From contig CAKTDC010000006.1 in NCBI GenBank assembly GCA_934541015.1, forward strand, positions 1 to 64,000: a DNA stretch of 64,000 nucleotides, read 5' to 3'. Positions 10,482 through 21,227 of this stretch are shown in pieces (the stretch's first letter is position 1; every line of letters begins with the position of its first letter). The DNA comes from an uncultured Luteimonas sp. (GTDB lineage Bacteria > Pseudomonadota > Gammaproteobacteria > Xanthomonadales > Xanthomonadaceae). Both the position numbers and the translations under genes were made by a program. The notes under the pieces are model-generated. The model saw only the letters and a list, made by a program, of their open reading frames with translations, was not told the origin of the DNA and ran no database searches.

Positions 10482-10577
10482 GCGGTCCGGTCCGGCCGGT
10501 TCGGGCAGCGCCGCACCGTCGCTGACGCCGGTGGCCTGCACGATGCCGCGGCCGCTGCCTCGCGGCCGCGACTGCGG

Positions 10578-10589
10578 TAGGCTGGGCCC
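10578..10589 (+). promoter_or_regulatory. TAGGCT -10 element giving a leaderless moaB start
   Basis: TAGGCT (10578-10583) is followed by six bases and then the moaB ATG at 10590. With the usual 6-7 base distance from a -10 to the transcription start, the transcript should begin at the ATG itself. No Shine-Dalgarno or recognisable -35 is present. The same arrangement recurs at several genes here. Confidence 0.55.
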
Positions 10590-11114
10590 ATGAGCGCATC
10601 CGACCATTCCATCCCGCTGTCCCTGTGCCTGCTGACCGTCTCCGACTCGCGCACCCTGGCCGAGGACGGCTCGGGCGACTACCTCGCCGCCTCGTTCGCC
10701 GCCGACGGCCACCGCCTGCACGAGCGCGCGCTGCTGCCCGACGACCGCTACGCCATGCGCGCGCTGGTGTCGAAGTGGATCGCCGATCCGGCGGTCGACG
10801 GCATCCTCGTCTCCGGCGGCACCGGCTTCACCGGCCGCGACTCGACGCCCGAGGCCCTATTGCCCCTGCTGGACAAGCAGATGCCCGGCTTCGGCGAACT
10901 GTTCCGGGCGCTCTCGTTCGAGGAGATCGGCACCTCGGCGCTGCAGTCGCGGGCCTTCGCCGGCCTGGCCAACGGCACCTTCCTGTTCGCCCTGCCCGGC
11001 TCCACCTCGGCCTGCCGCACCGCCTGGGAGAAGATCATCCGCGCCCAGCTCGATGCGCGCACCCGCCCCTGCAACCTCGCCACCCTGCGGCCGCGGCTGA
11101 CGGAACCGGCGTGA
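10590..11114 (+). CDS. moaB: MoaB-type molybdopterin adenylyltransferase
   Basis: MoaB/MogA-fold enzymes adenylate molybdopterin before molybdenum insertion. The 174-residue protein opens with [19 protein letters not shown] and has the conserved [18 protein letters not shown] motif and the acidic [18 protein letters not shown] segment of the family. It is followed with a GTGA overlap by an HTH gene. No other molybdenum cofactor genes are visible in the window. Confidence 0.92.
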   Translation: MSASDHSIPLSLCLLTVSDSRTLAEDGSGDYLAASFAADGHRLHERALLPDDRYAMRALVSKWIADPAVDGILVSGGTGFTGRDSTPEALLPLLDKQMPGFGELFRALSFEEIGTSALQSRAFAGLANGTFLFALPGSTSACRTAWEKIIRAQLDARTRPCNLATLRPRLTEPA

Positions 11115-11449
11115 CCATCGACCAGACCCTGCGCCTGCTCGCCAGGGCGCGCGGCATGAGCGTGGCCGACATCGCCACCGCGATTCCCCGCGCCGGCGTG
11201 GACACCGTCTCGGCCTGGATGCGCGGCGAGAAGCTGCCCGGCAGGGACCAGCTCGACGCCCTGGCCAGGGCCTTGGGCGTGCCCGCCGGCGCCCTGCTGG
11301 CGGAGCTGGCCAGCACCCTCGACCCGGCGCGCACGAAGGGCGAGCACGCCCTGCTCGCCGCCTACCGCTCGCTCACCACCCGCCAGCAGGGCGCGCTGCT
11401 CGAAGTCGCGCGCGGCATGTCCGCCACACGATCCGCGAGGAAACCATGA
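11111..11449 (+). CDS. XRE-type helix-turn-helix protein
   Basis: This 112-residue protein is started at GTG 11111, overlapping the moaB stop as GTGA. It ends in an ATGA overlap with the polyphosphate kinase gene, so the three are one transcription unit. Residues 5-65 form an HTH_XRE-like domain ([40 protein letters not shown]). The C-terminal segment [20 protein letters not shown] is typical of small Xre regulators. Its target is unknown; autoregulation of the cluster is a guess. Confidence 0.8.
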   Translation: MTIDQTLRLLARARGMSVADIATAIPRAGVDTVSAWMRGEKLPGRDQLDALARALGVPAGALLAELASTLDPARTKGEHALLAAYRSLTTRQQGALLEVARGMSATRSARKP

Positions 11450-12225
11450 AGCCGCTCAAGCGCAAGGACTACGAAGCCGAACTCGAACCGCTGCAGCAGG
11501 AGCTGGTGGGGATGTCGCGCTGGCTGCAGCACACCGGCAAGCGGGTGCTGGTGATCTTCGAGGGCCGCGACACCGCCGGCAAGGGCGGCGTGATCGGCGC
11601 GATTTCCGACCAGCTCAACCCGCGCCTGTGCCACGTCGTCGCCCTGCCCAAGCCGAGCGAACGCGAAAGCAGCCAGTGGTATTTCCAGCGCTACGTGCCG
11701 CACCTGCCCGCCGGCGGCGAGATCACGCTGTTCGACCGCAGCTGGTACAATCGCGCCGGCGTCGAGAAGGTGATGGGCTTCGCCACCGGGGAGCAGGTCA
11801 AGGCCTTCCTCAAGCAGGTGCCGGTGTTCGAGAAGCAGCTGGTCGACGACGGCGTGCTGCTGTTCAAGTACTGGCTGTGCTGCGACCAGGCGAAGCAGGA
11901 GGAGCGCTTCGCCGAGCGCCTGAACGATCCGCTCAAGCGCTGGAAGCTCTCCCAGGTGGACGCCGCCGCGCGCCTGCGCTACGACGACTACACCCGTGCC
12001 CGCGAAGCGATGCTCAAGGCCACGCACACCAGGCACGCGCCGTGGACCCTGGTGGACTTCAACGACCAGCGCCGCGGCCGCCTGACCCTGATCCGCGACC
12101 TGCTCGACCGGCTGCCCGACACCCATGTCCCGCCGCCGGACATCGAGCTGCCGCCGCTGCCCGGCCGGCCGCTGAAGGAGCGCTACGGCGTGCTCAAGCC
12201 GATCAAGCCGTTCAAGGCCGGCTGA
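11446..12225 (+). CDS. ppk2: Polyphosphate kinase 2 family protein
   Basis: PPK2 enzymes transfer phosphate between inorganic polyphosphate and nucleotides. The 259-residue protein has Walker [12 protein letters not shown] (38-48), Walker [12 protein letters not shown] (97-107) and the conserved [14 protein letters not shown] segment between them, all intact. The single-domain length fits nucleoside-diphosphate-type (class I) PPK2. The substrate direction cannot be read from sequence. It is translationally coupled to the HTH gene. Confidence 0.92.
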   Translation: MKPLKRKDYEAELEPLQQELVGMSRWLQHTGKRVLVIFEGRDTAGKGGVIGAISDQLNPRLCHVVALPKPSERESSQWYFQRYVPHLPAGGEITLFDRSWYNRAGVEKVMGFATGEQVKAFLKQVPVFEKQLVDDGVLLFKYWLCCDQAKQEERFAERLNDPLKRWKLSQVDAAARLRYDDYTRAREAMLKATHTRHAPWTLVDFNDQRRGRLTLIRDLLDRLPDTHVPPPDIELPPLPGRPLKERYGVLKPIKPFKAG

Positions 12226-12228
12226 GGC

Positions 12229-12702
12229 GTGCGCGCCGCGCTCGTGGCGCTGGTCGCCCTCGCCGCGGCCGGCACCGCGGCGCATCCACCGGCGGTGGAG
12301 GCACCGGCCGGGGACGCCATCGACGGCGCGGTCACCGACTTCGAACCGGTCAGGGTCACCGCGCCGCGGCCGGCCGGCGATCCGTTCGCCTTCCGCAACC
12401 CCGTCCAGGTCCGGGACACCGTATTCGAGCGCAGCTGGCGCGAGCCGATGAGCGCCGAGGAGATCGGCATGCAGGGCGGGATCGTGGCGCTGGCGATCGC
12501 ATGGACGCTGGACAAATCCGCGCAGGGCATCTCCAGGCTCCCCGGGTGGAAGCACCAGGTCCAGGCGGCAACGGCGCGGCCGCCGCCGCTGCAGGGCGGG
12601 GACCTGCAGCGCGCGCTGCGGTACGCGGAGCCCGCGGCGGACGCCGGTGCTCAGCCCACCTCGAAGCCGGACACTCCGGATGCGGGCGGCGACACGCGCT
12701 GA
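12229..12702 (+). CDS. Small secreted protein of unknown function
   Basis: This is a 157-residue product from GTG 12229, three bases after the ppk2 stop. The first about 20 residues (MRAALVALVALAAAGTAAHP) look like a cleavable signal peptide. The mature part has FEPVRVTAPRPAGDPFAFRN, which resembles short periplasmic proteins of Xanthomonads, but I do not recognise a domain. The 3' end overlaps the convergent acylphosphatase gene by 52 bp. Confidence 0.65.
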   Translation: MRAALVALVALAAAGTAAHPPAVEAPAGDAIDGAVTDFEPVRVTAPRPAGDPFAFRNPVQVRDTVFERSWREPMSAEEIGMQGGIVALAIAWTLDKSAQGISRLPGWKHQVQAATARPPPLQGGDLQRALRYAEPAADAGAQPTSKPDTPDAGGDTR

Positions 12703-12923
12703 CGCTGCACCGCATCCACCCGCGCCTGCGGCGGCCCCTGCCACAGCCACGCCTCCAGCGCGTCGATGGCCCCGGCCCCGCCCACCGCCAGCACCTCGAC
12801 GCTGCCGTCGGGCAGGTTCTTGGCCCAGCCGGCAAGCTGCAGCCGCAGCGCCTGCTCGCGGGTGGAGGCGCGGAAGAACACGCCCTGCACCCTGCCGCGA
12901 ACGCGGAAGCAGGCCGCGTCCAT
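12651..12923 (-). CDS. acyP: Acylphosphatase
   Basis: This is a 90-residue enzyme that hydrolyses acyl phosphates. The signature is clear: FRVRGRVQGVFFRASTREQA (6-25) carries the phosphate-binding loop and catalytic Arg, and AGWAKNLPDGSVEVLAVG (31-48) carries the catalytic Asn. The ATG at 12923 shares one base with the stop of the upstream TlpA-like gene (TGATG), so the two are coupled. Confidence 0.93.
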   Translation of the reverse strand: MDAACFRVRGRVQGVFFRASTREQALRLQLAGWAKNLPDGSVEVLAVGGAGAIDALEAWLWQGPPQARVDAVQRQRVSPPASGVSGFEVG

Positions 12924-13536
12924 CAGCCGGCCGCCGGGTCCGGTCCGCCGGCCTCCACCGCACCGGCTTCGACCCAGGCGGCGATCACCCGCTCGATCTC
13001 GCCGCCGGTGACCGGGCCGAGGAACTGCCGCGCGACCCGCCCGTCGGGCGCGATCAGGTATGTCATCGGCAGCCCGCGCGGGGTGTCGAAATCGGCCGGC
13101 GGATCGTAGACGTCCAGGATCGCGACCGGATAGTCGACCGGGTGCTCCTCCAGGAACGCCAGCATGGCCGCGGTCTCGATCTCCTCGTAGGCCAGGCCGA
13201 TCGCGTCGATGTGTTCGCGGCTCGCGGCCAGCGCGGACAGCTCGGGCATTTCCTTGAGGCAGGGCGAGCACCAGGTCGCCCAGAAATTCACCACCACCCA
13301 GCGCCCGCGGTGCTCGGCCAGGTCGTAGTCCTCGCCGTGGACCGTGGACAGCTTCAGCGACGGAATGGCGGGCTTGTCCGGCGCGGCGTCGGTCTCCGCA
13401 TCCGCCGCGCCGGCGTCGGCCACGGCGGCCTGCGCCCCGGTCGCGTCGGTCCCCGGCGCGGCTTCCCCGCCCTCCCGGGCGCAGGCCGACAGCAGGAGGG
13501 ACAGCACGATGGCGGGCAGCAGCGGTTTCATGCGGA

Positions 13537-13540
<4 letters not shown>
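12923..13540 (-). CDS. TlpA-like thioredoxin-fold lipoprotein
   Basis: This 205-residue protein has a lipoprotein signal (LSLLLSAC), an Ala/Asp-rich linker and a TlpA/ResA domain with the redox motif WATWCSPCLKEMPEL and a cis-Pro loop (GLPMTYLI). It is predicted to be a membrane-anchored periplasmic thiol reductase, for example for cytochrome c or protein disulfides; the partner is unknown. The first ATG overlaps the yihY stop (ATGA). A second ATG at 13531 has AAGGA eight bases upstream and may be the real start. Confidence 0.9.
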
Positions 13541-15868
<2,328 letters not shown>

Positions 15869-15995
15869 CGCGCCTCGCGCCACGCCGGAGCGCGCGCCCC
15901 GCGCCACGCTGCCGCAGCGGCCGTCTGCACCACCGTCCAGCGCATCCCGTCCGCGGCGTCGCGCCCTTCCCGACCCAGCACCACGGAGACCGGAG

Positions 15996-16490
15996 ATGGA
16001 TGAACTCCTGATCGTCACCACCGGCGGCACCATCGACAAGATCTATTTCGACGACAAGTCCGACTACCAGATCGGCGATCCGCAGATCGGGCGCATGCTC
16101 GACGAGCTCGGCGTCGCCTTCCGCTACCGCGTGATCCCGATCATCCGCAAGGACTCGCTGCACATCACCGGCGCCGACCGCGAACTGATCCGCGCCACCG
16201 TCGCGGCGCAGCCGGCCCGGCACGTGCTGATCACCCACGGCACCGATTCGATGGTCGAGACCGCGAAGGTGCTCGCCGCCGTGGCGGACAAGGTCATCGT
16301 GCTCACCGGCGCGCTCAGCCCGGCGCGCTTCCGCGGCTCGGACGCGGAGTTCAACATCGGCTGCGCGGTCGGCGCGGTGCAGTCGCTGCCGGCCGGCGTG
16401 TACATCGCGATGAACGGGCGGATCTGGGATCCGGCGAAGGTGCGCAAGAACGTCGAGGCCAACCGCTTCGAGGCCGCCGGCCCGCCGTAA
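15996..16490 (+). CDS. Single-domain asparaginase-like protein
   Basis: This 164-residue protein covers only the N-terminal half of an L-asparaginase. It has both catalytic motifs: VTTGGTIDKIY with Thr12, and THGTDSMVETAKVLA with Thr83-Asp84. Normal type I/II asparaginases are about 330 residues with a C-terminal domain that completes the active-site dimer, and that domain is absent. The protein ends cleanly, and similar stand-alone domains are annotated in other proteobacteria, so it is probably a genuine short form. Activity is uncertain. Confidence 0.85.
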   Translation: MDELLIVTTGGTIDKIYFDDKSDYQIGDPQIGRMLDELGVAFRYRVIPIIRKDSLHITGADRELIRATVAAQPARHVLITHGTDSMVETAKVLAAVADKVIVLTGALSPARFRGSDAEFNIGCAVGAVQSLPAGVYIAMNGRIWDPAKVRKNVEANRFEAAGPP

Positions 16491-16509
16491 TCGGTCCGGT
16501 GAGGGACGC

Positions 16510-16735
16510 GGCGGCGTTGCCCCCATCCCCCGCTGCGCGGGGACTTCCCCCGCCCGCGGGGGACGGGGGTTCGCTTGCTTCCTCCCCCGCTTGCGGGAGA
16601 GGCCGGGTGGGGGTGCGTGGCGCCGGCATCGTCCGCCGCTGCGCGGGGGACTTCTCCCGCGAGCGGCGGCAGAGACGGAAGCCGGGGAGGCACATTCGCA
16701 CTGGCGCTTCCGCCCCCTCCGCACAAGCGCGGAAT
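16510..16735. repeat. Cluster of GC-rich palindromic (REP-like) elements
   Basis: This stretch between the asparaginase and sufT stops is filled with short imperfect palindromes such as CCCCGCTGCGCGGGG (near 16528-16542), CCCCCGCCCGCGGGGG (near 16548-16563) and TCCCCCGCTTGCGGGAGAGG (near 16582-16601), plus a similar set near 16635-16675. I see no gene here. It sits between convergent genes, the usual place for REP elements, and may act as a bidirectional transcript end. Confidence 0.65.
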
Positions 16736-16739
16736 GCCG

Positions 16740-17291
16740 CTACAGCATGCCGGTTTCGAGCCGCGCGGCCTCGGACATCATGTGCTGGCCCCACGGCGGG
16801 TCGAAGACCAGCTCGACGTCGGCCTCGTCCACGGTCGGGATCAGCTCGAGCCGGCTGCGCACGTCCTCGACCAGGATCTCGCCCATGCCGCAGCCCGGCG
16901 CGGTCAGGGTCATCCTGATCTCGACCAGCCGGCTACCGTCATCGCGCGGCAGCACGTTGGCCTCGTACACCAGGCCCAGGTCGACGATGTTGATCGGGAT
17001 CTCCGGGTCGAAGCAGGTCCGCAGCTGCTTCCAGACCAGCTGCTCGACCGCCGCGTCGTCGGCCCCTTCGGGCAGCTCCAGCGGCTCGGGCGGTTCCTTG
17101 CCGATGGCGTCGCCGTCCCTGCCGGCGACCCGGAACAGGTTGCCCTCGACGAACACCGTCCAGCTTCCGCCCAGCGCCTGGGTGATGTAGCCGACGCTGC
17201 CCGCCGGCAGGGTCACGACCTCGCCCTGGGGCACCATGACGACGTCGCAATCGCGCTCGAAGCGCACCGGTTCGCTGCTGCGGGAATACAT
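16740..17291 (-). CDS. sufT: SufT, Fe-S cluster assembly (MIP18/DUF59) protein
   Basis: SufT proteins help mature Fe-S proteins. The 183-residue form starts at ATG 17291. It has an N-terminal extension (PQGEVVTLPAGSVGYITQAL) and a DUF59 domain with FDPEIPINIVDLGLVYE and the Cys-containing LTAPGCGMGEILVEDV, ending FDPPWGQHMM. This is the SufT arrangement. No other suf genes are in the window. A TACAAT -10 at 17340-17335 would give a leader of about 37 bases. Confidence 0.92.
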   Translation of the reverse strand: MYSRSSEPVRFERDCDVVMVPQGEVVTLPAGSVGYITQALGGSWTVFVEGNLFRVAGRDGDAIGKEPPEPLELPEGADDAAVEQLVWKQLRTCFDPEIPINIVDLGLVYEANVLPRDDGSRLVEIRMTLTAPGCGMGEILVEDVRSRLELIPTVDEADVELVFDPPWGQHMMSEAARLETGML

Positions 17292-17389
17292 GGGGAGAAG
17301 ATGGTGGCGGGATCGCCCGTGACAAGATGCGGATATTGTAGCGGCGCCGGGCCGGGTATCCTGCCGCACCCGATCCGCCGTCCCCGCCG

Positions 17390-17800
17390 ATGCCCCCTTC
17401 CCGCAACTCCCGCCACTGGCTGGCCCCGGTCCTGCTCCTGCTGGCCAGCCTGGGCGTGGCCGCGGCGTGGATCCTCCTCGCCGCCTCCTTCAACCGCCCG
17501 CTGGCATGGATGGCGCTGGTGGCGGCCGCGGACGCGGCGCTGCTGCTGCGGCTCTCGCGCTTCCCTCCCGGCGCCTGGCGCGCCCTGCTGGGCATCGTGG
17601 CCACCGCCCTGACCATCGCCGCGTCCTGCTGGGGCATCGCCGCGACCCGCATCGGCAAGCCGCTGGGGCTGCTGCCCTGGGAGTCGATGCTGAAGATGGG
17701 GCCGGAGTTCGGCTGGCTGCTGGTGCGGCTGGGCACCACGCCGGCGGACCTGGCGTGGTTCGCCGCCGGCCTGGCGACGGCGGCGCTGGCATCGCGCTGA
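17390..17800 (+). CDS. Small integral membrane protein, unknown
   Basis: This 136-residue protein has four predicted hydrophobic helices (near 11-33, 38-52, 62-82 and 115-134). It carries a short Pro/Trp-containing stretch (GKPLGLLPWESMLKMGPEFG). I do not recognise a family. It is divergent from sufT and convergent with pntB (11-base gap). A TATCCT motif about 30 bases upstream could be its -10. Confidence 0.7.
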   Translation: MPPSRNSRHWLAPVLLLLASLGVAAAWILLAASFNRPLAWMALVAAADAALLLRLSRFPPGAWRALLGIVATALTIAASCWGIAATRIGKPLGLLPWESMLKMGPEFGWLLVRLGTTPADLAWFAAGLATAALASR

Positions 17801-17810
17801 AGCGGCGGGC

Positions 17811-19211
17811 TCAGTGCCCGCCGTCGAGCGCCTTGAGCTCGCTCACCAGCGCGTTGGCCATCTCCGCGCCGTCGCCGTAAAGCATGCGGGTGTTGTCGGC
17901 GTAGAACAGTGCGTTCTCGATCCCGGCGAAGCCCGTGCCCCTGCCGCGCTTGATGACGACGGTGTTCTTCGAATTCACCACGTCGAGGATGGGCATGCCG
18001 TAGATCGGGCTGGCCGGATCGGTCTTCGCCACCGGGTTGACCACGTCGTTGGCGCCGATCACCAGCGAGACGTCGGTGTTCGGGAACTCGGGGTTGATGT
18101 CGTCCATGTCGGCGATCAGGTCGTAGGGCACGCCGGCCTCGGCCAGCAGCACGTTCATGTGCCCGGGCATGCGCCCGGCGACCGGGTGGATGGCGAACTT
18201 GACCTTCACCCCGCGCTCGATCAGGCGCTGGCTCAGCTCCCAGATCTTGTGCTGCGCCTGGGCCACCGCCATGCCGTAGCCGGGCACGATGACCACGCGC
18301 TCGGCGTAGGCCATCATCGCGGCCACGTCGGCGGCGCCGATCTCCTTCATCGAACCGCCGATCTCCTGCATCGCCCCGCCGCCGCCGCCGAAGTTCGAGA
18401 ACAGCACGCTCTTGATGCTGCGGTTCATGGCCTTGGCCATCAGCCGGGTCAGCAGGATGCCGGCGGCGCCGACCATCATGCCGGCGATGATCAGTGCCTC
18501 GTTGCCGAGCACGTAGCCCTCGAACGACACCGCCAGGCCGGTGAAGGCGTTGTACAGCGAGATCACCACCGGCATGTCGGCACCGCCGATCGGCAGGGTC
18601 ATCAGCACGCCCAGCAGCAGCGACAGAGCGAAGAAGGCCACGATCCACGGCAGCGCCAGGGTCTGCAGCGCCATCACGGCGCAGACCACGGCCGCCACCG
18701 CCACCAGGGCGTTGAACCACTGCTGGCCGGGGAAGGTGTAGCGCTTGTCCATGCGGCCGTCGAGCTTGGCCCAGGCGATCACCGAGCCGGTCAGCGACAC
18801 CGCCCCGATCAGCGAACCCAGCGCCGCCAGCACCGCGGCGGTGAAGCCGGGGACCTGGCCGGCGTCCGACCAGCGCAGCATTTCGACCGCGCCGATGGCC
18901 GCGGCCGAGCCGCCGCCCATGCCGTTGAACAGCGCCACCATCTGCGGCATGTCGGTGATCGCGACCTTGCGGCCCCAGACCCAGTTCACGCCCACGCCGA
19001 GCACGATGGCGACCAGCATCAGCGCGATGTTCTGCAGCCCCGGCAGGAAGAAGGTCACCAGGGTGGCGATCAGCATGCCCACACCGGCCCACTGGATGCC
19101 GCTGCGCGCGGTGCGCGGCGAGGCCATCCGCTGCAGGCCGAGCAGGAACAGGGTCGCGGCGACGAGGTAGCTGGACTTGATCACCAGCATCAGGATCTCC
19201 TGGCCGCTCAT
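17811..19211 (-). CDS. pntB: NAD(P) transhydrogenase, beta subunit
   Basis: This is the membrane and NADP(H)-binding (domain III) subunit of the proton-translocating transhydrogenase, which reduces NADP+ with NADH at the cost of proton motive force. The 466-residue protein has many N-terminal helices and a C-terminal Rossmann domain with VIVPGYGMAVAQAQHKIWEL, HPVAGRMPGHMNVLLAEAG and KRGRGTGFAGIENALFYADN, all intact. It overlaps pntAB by four bases (ATGA). Confidence 0.97.
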   Translation of the reverse strand: MSGQEILMLVIKSSYLVAATLFLLGLQRMASPRTARSGIQWAGVGMLIATLVTFFLPGLQNIALMLVAIVLGVGVNWVWGRKVAITDMPQMVALFNGMGGGSAAAIGAVEMLRWSDAGQVPGFTAAVLAALGSLIGAVSLTGSVIAWAKLDGRMDKRYTFPGQQWFNALVAVAAVVCAVMALQTLALPWIVAFFALSLLLGVLMTLPIGGADMPVVISLYNAFTGLAVSFEGYVLGNEALIIAGMMVGAAGILLTRLMAKAMNRSIKSVLFSNFGGGGGAMQEIGGSMKEIGAADVAAMMAYAERVVIVPGYGMAVAQAQHKIWELSQRLIERGVKVKFAIHPVAGRMPGHMNVLLAEAGVPYDLIADMDDINPEFPNTDVSLVIGANDVVNPVAKTDPASPIYGMPILDVVNSKNTVVIKRGRGTGFAGIENALFYADNTRMLYGDGAEMANALVSELKALDGGH

Positions 19212-19519
19212 GCCCCGGCCTCCTTGCCGTCCTTGCCCTTGGCGCTGGGCTTGAACATCTCGAGCATGCGCTCGGTGACGACATAGCCGCCGGCGGCATT
19301 GCCCGCGCCCAGCAGCACCGCGATGAATCCGATCACTTTTTCGGGCATGGTGTCGGCGTGGCCCAGCACCACCATCGCGCCGATCAGCACCGCGCCATGG
19401 ATGAAGTTGGAACCCGACATCAGCGGTGTGTGCAGGATCACCGGCACGCGCGAGATGATCACGTGGCCGGCGATGGCCGCCAGCATGAAGATGTACAGCG
19501 CCACGAACCCGTCGATCAT
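19208..19519 (-). CDS. pntAB: NAD(P) transhydrogenase, alpha-2 (membrane) subunit
   Basis: This 103-residue protein is equivalent to the C-terminal transmembrane part of E. coli PntA, encoded here as a separate gene as in Rhodospirillum. It has three hydrophobic helices and the conserved HVISRVPVILHTPLMSGSNF segment that marks the start of the proton channel. A GGGGAG lies 8 bases before the ATG. pntAA is 1.7 kb upstream, beyond an opposing three-gene cassette. Confidence 0.94.
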   Translation of the reverse strand: MIDGFVALYIFMLAAIAGHVIISRVPVILHTPLMSGSNFIHGAVLIGAMVVLGHADTMPEKVIGFIAVLLGAGNAAGGYVVTERMLEMFKPSAKGKDGKEAGA

Positions 19520-19711
19520 CCCCAGGACTCCCCAGCTGCGAAAACGTCAGGCCGCATCATAACCGGGGCTGAACCCGATGCGCGCCGGTCAACCGCCCGC
19601 CCGGCGGCGCGTTGTCGATCCTGTGACCAGATCGGCGACCAGCATGGCGGCAGCGGCCACCACCGGCAAGGCGGCGCAGCGGGCCCCGGCCCGCCGCGGC
19701 CCGGGAGCGGT

Positions 19712-19724
19712 TAGGCTGGTGCCG
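19712..19724 (+). promoter_or_regulatory. TAGGCT -10 element giving a leaderless sigma-factor start
   Basis: TAGGCT at 19712-19717 is followed by seven bases and then the GTG at 19725. This matches the geometry at moaB and yihY and predicts transcription starting at the GTG. No Shine-Dalgarno is visible. Confidence 0.5.
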
Positions 19725-20276
19725 GTGAACGCCGACGCTTCCAACGCCGACCCCCGCCCCGCGGCCGAGCCCACGCTGGAGCAGTTCCTGGGCGGCATCA
19801 CCTCGCGCGCGTTCCGCTTCGCCGAGCTGGGCCTGCGCCACCGCGAGGACGCGCTGGACGCGGTCCAGGACGCGATGGCGAAGATGCTGGCCTACCGCGA
19901 CCGCCCCGCGGCGGAATGGACCCCGCTGTTCTGGGCGGTGCTGCGCAGCCGGATCATCGACATGCAGCGGCGCAGGACCTTCCGCCTGGGCTGGCTGGCC
20001 GACGCCCGCGGCAGCGAGGGCGAGGAGATCGACTGGGCCGACGAACACGGCCCCGACCCGTCCCGCGCCCACGACGGACGCGAGGCCTGGGTCACGCTCG
20101 CCGCGGCCCTGCGCAAGCTGCCGCGGCGCCAGCGCGAGGCGTTCACGCTCCGCATCCTGGAGGAGCTGGACGTGGAAACCACGGCCCGGGTGATGGGCTG
20201 CAGCCAAGGCTCGGTGAAGACCCACCTGTTCCGGGCCCGCGAGACATTGCAGAAGCAACTGGAGGATTTCCGATGA
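19725..20276 (+). CDS. ECF-type RNA polymerase sigma factor
   Basis: This 183-residue protein has sigma region 2 (LRHREDALDAVQDAMAKMLA, then WAVLRSRIIDMQRRRTFR) and region 4 (LRKLPRRQREAFTLRILEEL, then TARVMGCSQGSVKTHLFRAR), the two-domain ECF layout. I choose GTG 19725 because the upstream in-frame sequence is Ala/Arg-rich and not sigma-like, and because of the TAGGCT seven bases before it. It is coupled by ATGA to a small membrane protein that may be its regulator. Confidence 0.9.
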   Translation: MNADASNADPRPAAEPTLEQFLGGITSRAFRFAELGLRHREDALDAVQDAMAKMLAYRDRPAAEWTPLFWAVLRSRIIDMQRRRTFRLGWLADARGSEGEEIDWADEHGPDPSRAHDGREAWVTLAAALRKLPRRQREAFTLRILEELDVETTARVMGCSQGSVKTHLFRARETLQKQLEDFR

Positions 20277-20647
20277 ACGCCCCGGATCTCGACAACGCGC
20301 GTTTCGACCGGCGCCTGCGCGCCGTCCACGCCGAAGCCGTGGAGCAGGTGTCGGCGGCGACCATGGCGCAGCTGCACCAGCGCCGGGCGGCCGCGGTCGC
20401 CGGACGGCCGGCGCGCCGCTTCGGCTGGCCGCTGGCGATGGCGTCGGCGGCGGTGCTGGCGCTGGCGGTCGGCCTGGGGCTGGGCCTGGGCGGTTCCGGC
20501 GGGCCGGAACCGGGGTCCTCCGACCAGCCGATGCTGGCCCTGGACGCGGCGCCGCCGGTCGAGGACGCCTACGACGGCCTCGACCAGAGCCCCGATTTCT
20601 ACGCCTGGCTCGCGTCGAGCGATGCCGAACTGCTGGCAATGGAGTAA
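20273..20647 (+). CDS. Single-pass membrane protein, candidate anti-sigma (DUF3619-like)
   Basis: This 124-residue protein is coupled to the sigma gene (ATGA). It has a charged cytoplasmic part of about 50 residues (NARFDRRLRAVHAEAVEQVS), one transmembrane helix (LAMASAAVLALAVGLGLGLG, near 55-75) and an acidic periplasmic tail ending DFYAWLASSDAELLAME. Size, topology and place between an ECF sigma and a DUF3106 gene fit the DUF3619 proteins of betaproteobacteria and the general anti-sigma layout. No zinc-binding HxxxCxxC motif is present. The anti-sigma role is inference. Confidence 0.7.
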   Translation: MNAPDLDNARFDRRLRAVHAEAVEQVSAATMAQLHQRRAAAVAGRPARRFGWPLAMASAAVLALAVGLGLGLGGSGGPEPGSSDQPMLALDAAPPVEDAYDGLDQSPDFYAWLASSDAELLAME

Positions 20648-20652
20648 CCGAC

Positions 20653-21081
20653 ATGTCGCCGCGCATCCTGCTGTCCACCTGCCTGCTCCTGCTCGCTCCG
20701 CTCGCCGCGGGCGCGCAGACCGCCGCCGACAGCCTCCCGCCCTGGGAGCAGCTCTCGCCCCAGCAGCGCGAACTGCTGCTCGCGCCCCTGCGCGACCGCT
20801 GGAACGCGAGCGAGCCCGAGTCCCGGCGCAAGCTGATGGAGCACGCCCGACGCTGGCAGTCGATGAGCCCGGACGAGCGCGCCCGCGCCCGCCACGGCCA
20901 CAGCCGCTGGAAGGACATGCCGCCGGAAAAGCGCCGCGAGGCACGCGCCCTGTTCGAGCACATGCGCTCGCTGCCCGAGGCCGAGCGCAAGGCGATGGTC
21001 GAGCGCTGGAAGGCGATGACGCCCGAGCAGCGCCGGGCCTGGGTGGAGGCGCACCCGCCGAACGAATCGCGGTCGCGGTGA
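20653..21081 (+). CDS. Secreted DUF3106 protein
   Basis: This 142-residue protein has a signal peptide (MSPRILLSTCLLLLAPLAAG) and repeated W/L-Ser-Pro-x-(Q/E)-R units (PPWEQLSPQQRELLLAPLRD, WQSMSPDERARARHGHSRWK, WKAMTPEQRRAWVEAHPP), the DUF3106 hallmark. This short repeat pattern resembles periplasmic CpxP/Spy-like stress sensors. With the sigma factor and membrane protein it plausibly forms an envelope-stress module (inference). Confidence 0.85.
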   Translation: MSPRILLSTCLLLLAPLAAGAQTAADSLPPWEQLSPQQRELLLAPLRDRWNASEPESRRKLMEHARRWQSMSPDERARARHGHSRWKDMPPEKRREARALFEHMRSLPEAERKAMVERWKAMTPEQRRAWVEAHPPNESRSR

Positions 21082-21148
21082 GCGCTGGACCGCCGCCGCG
21101 GGCGCGGCGTTCGTTCGCGCGTCCGGGACAGCCTTGACAACCGGATGG

Positions 21149-21168
21149 ATCCCCGCGTTCGCGGGGAT
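21149..21168. repeat. ATCCCCGCG palindrome
   Basis: ATCCCCGCG (21149-21157) and CGCGGGGAT (21160-21168) form a 9-bp stem with a two-base loop in the 146-base gap between the DUF3106 and pntAA stops. It is a typical dispersed palindrome between convergent genes, with no T-run. Confidence 0.6.
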
Positions 21169-21227
21169 GGCGGTTCCGGAGCTTGCGCGGGGTGTGAGGG
21201 CTTGCGCGGGGAAAACCCGGACATTCC

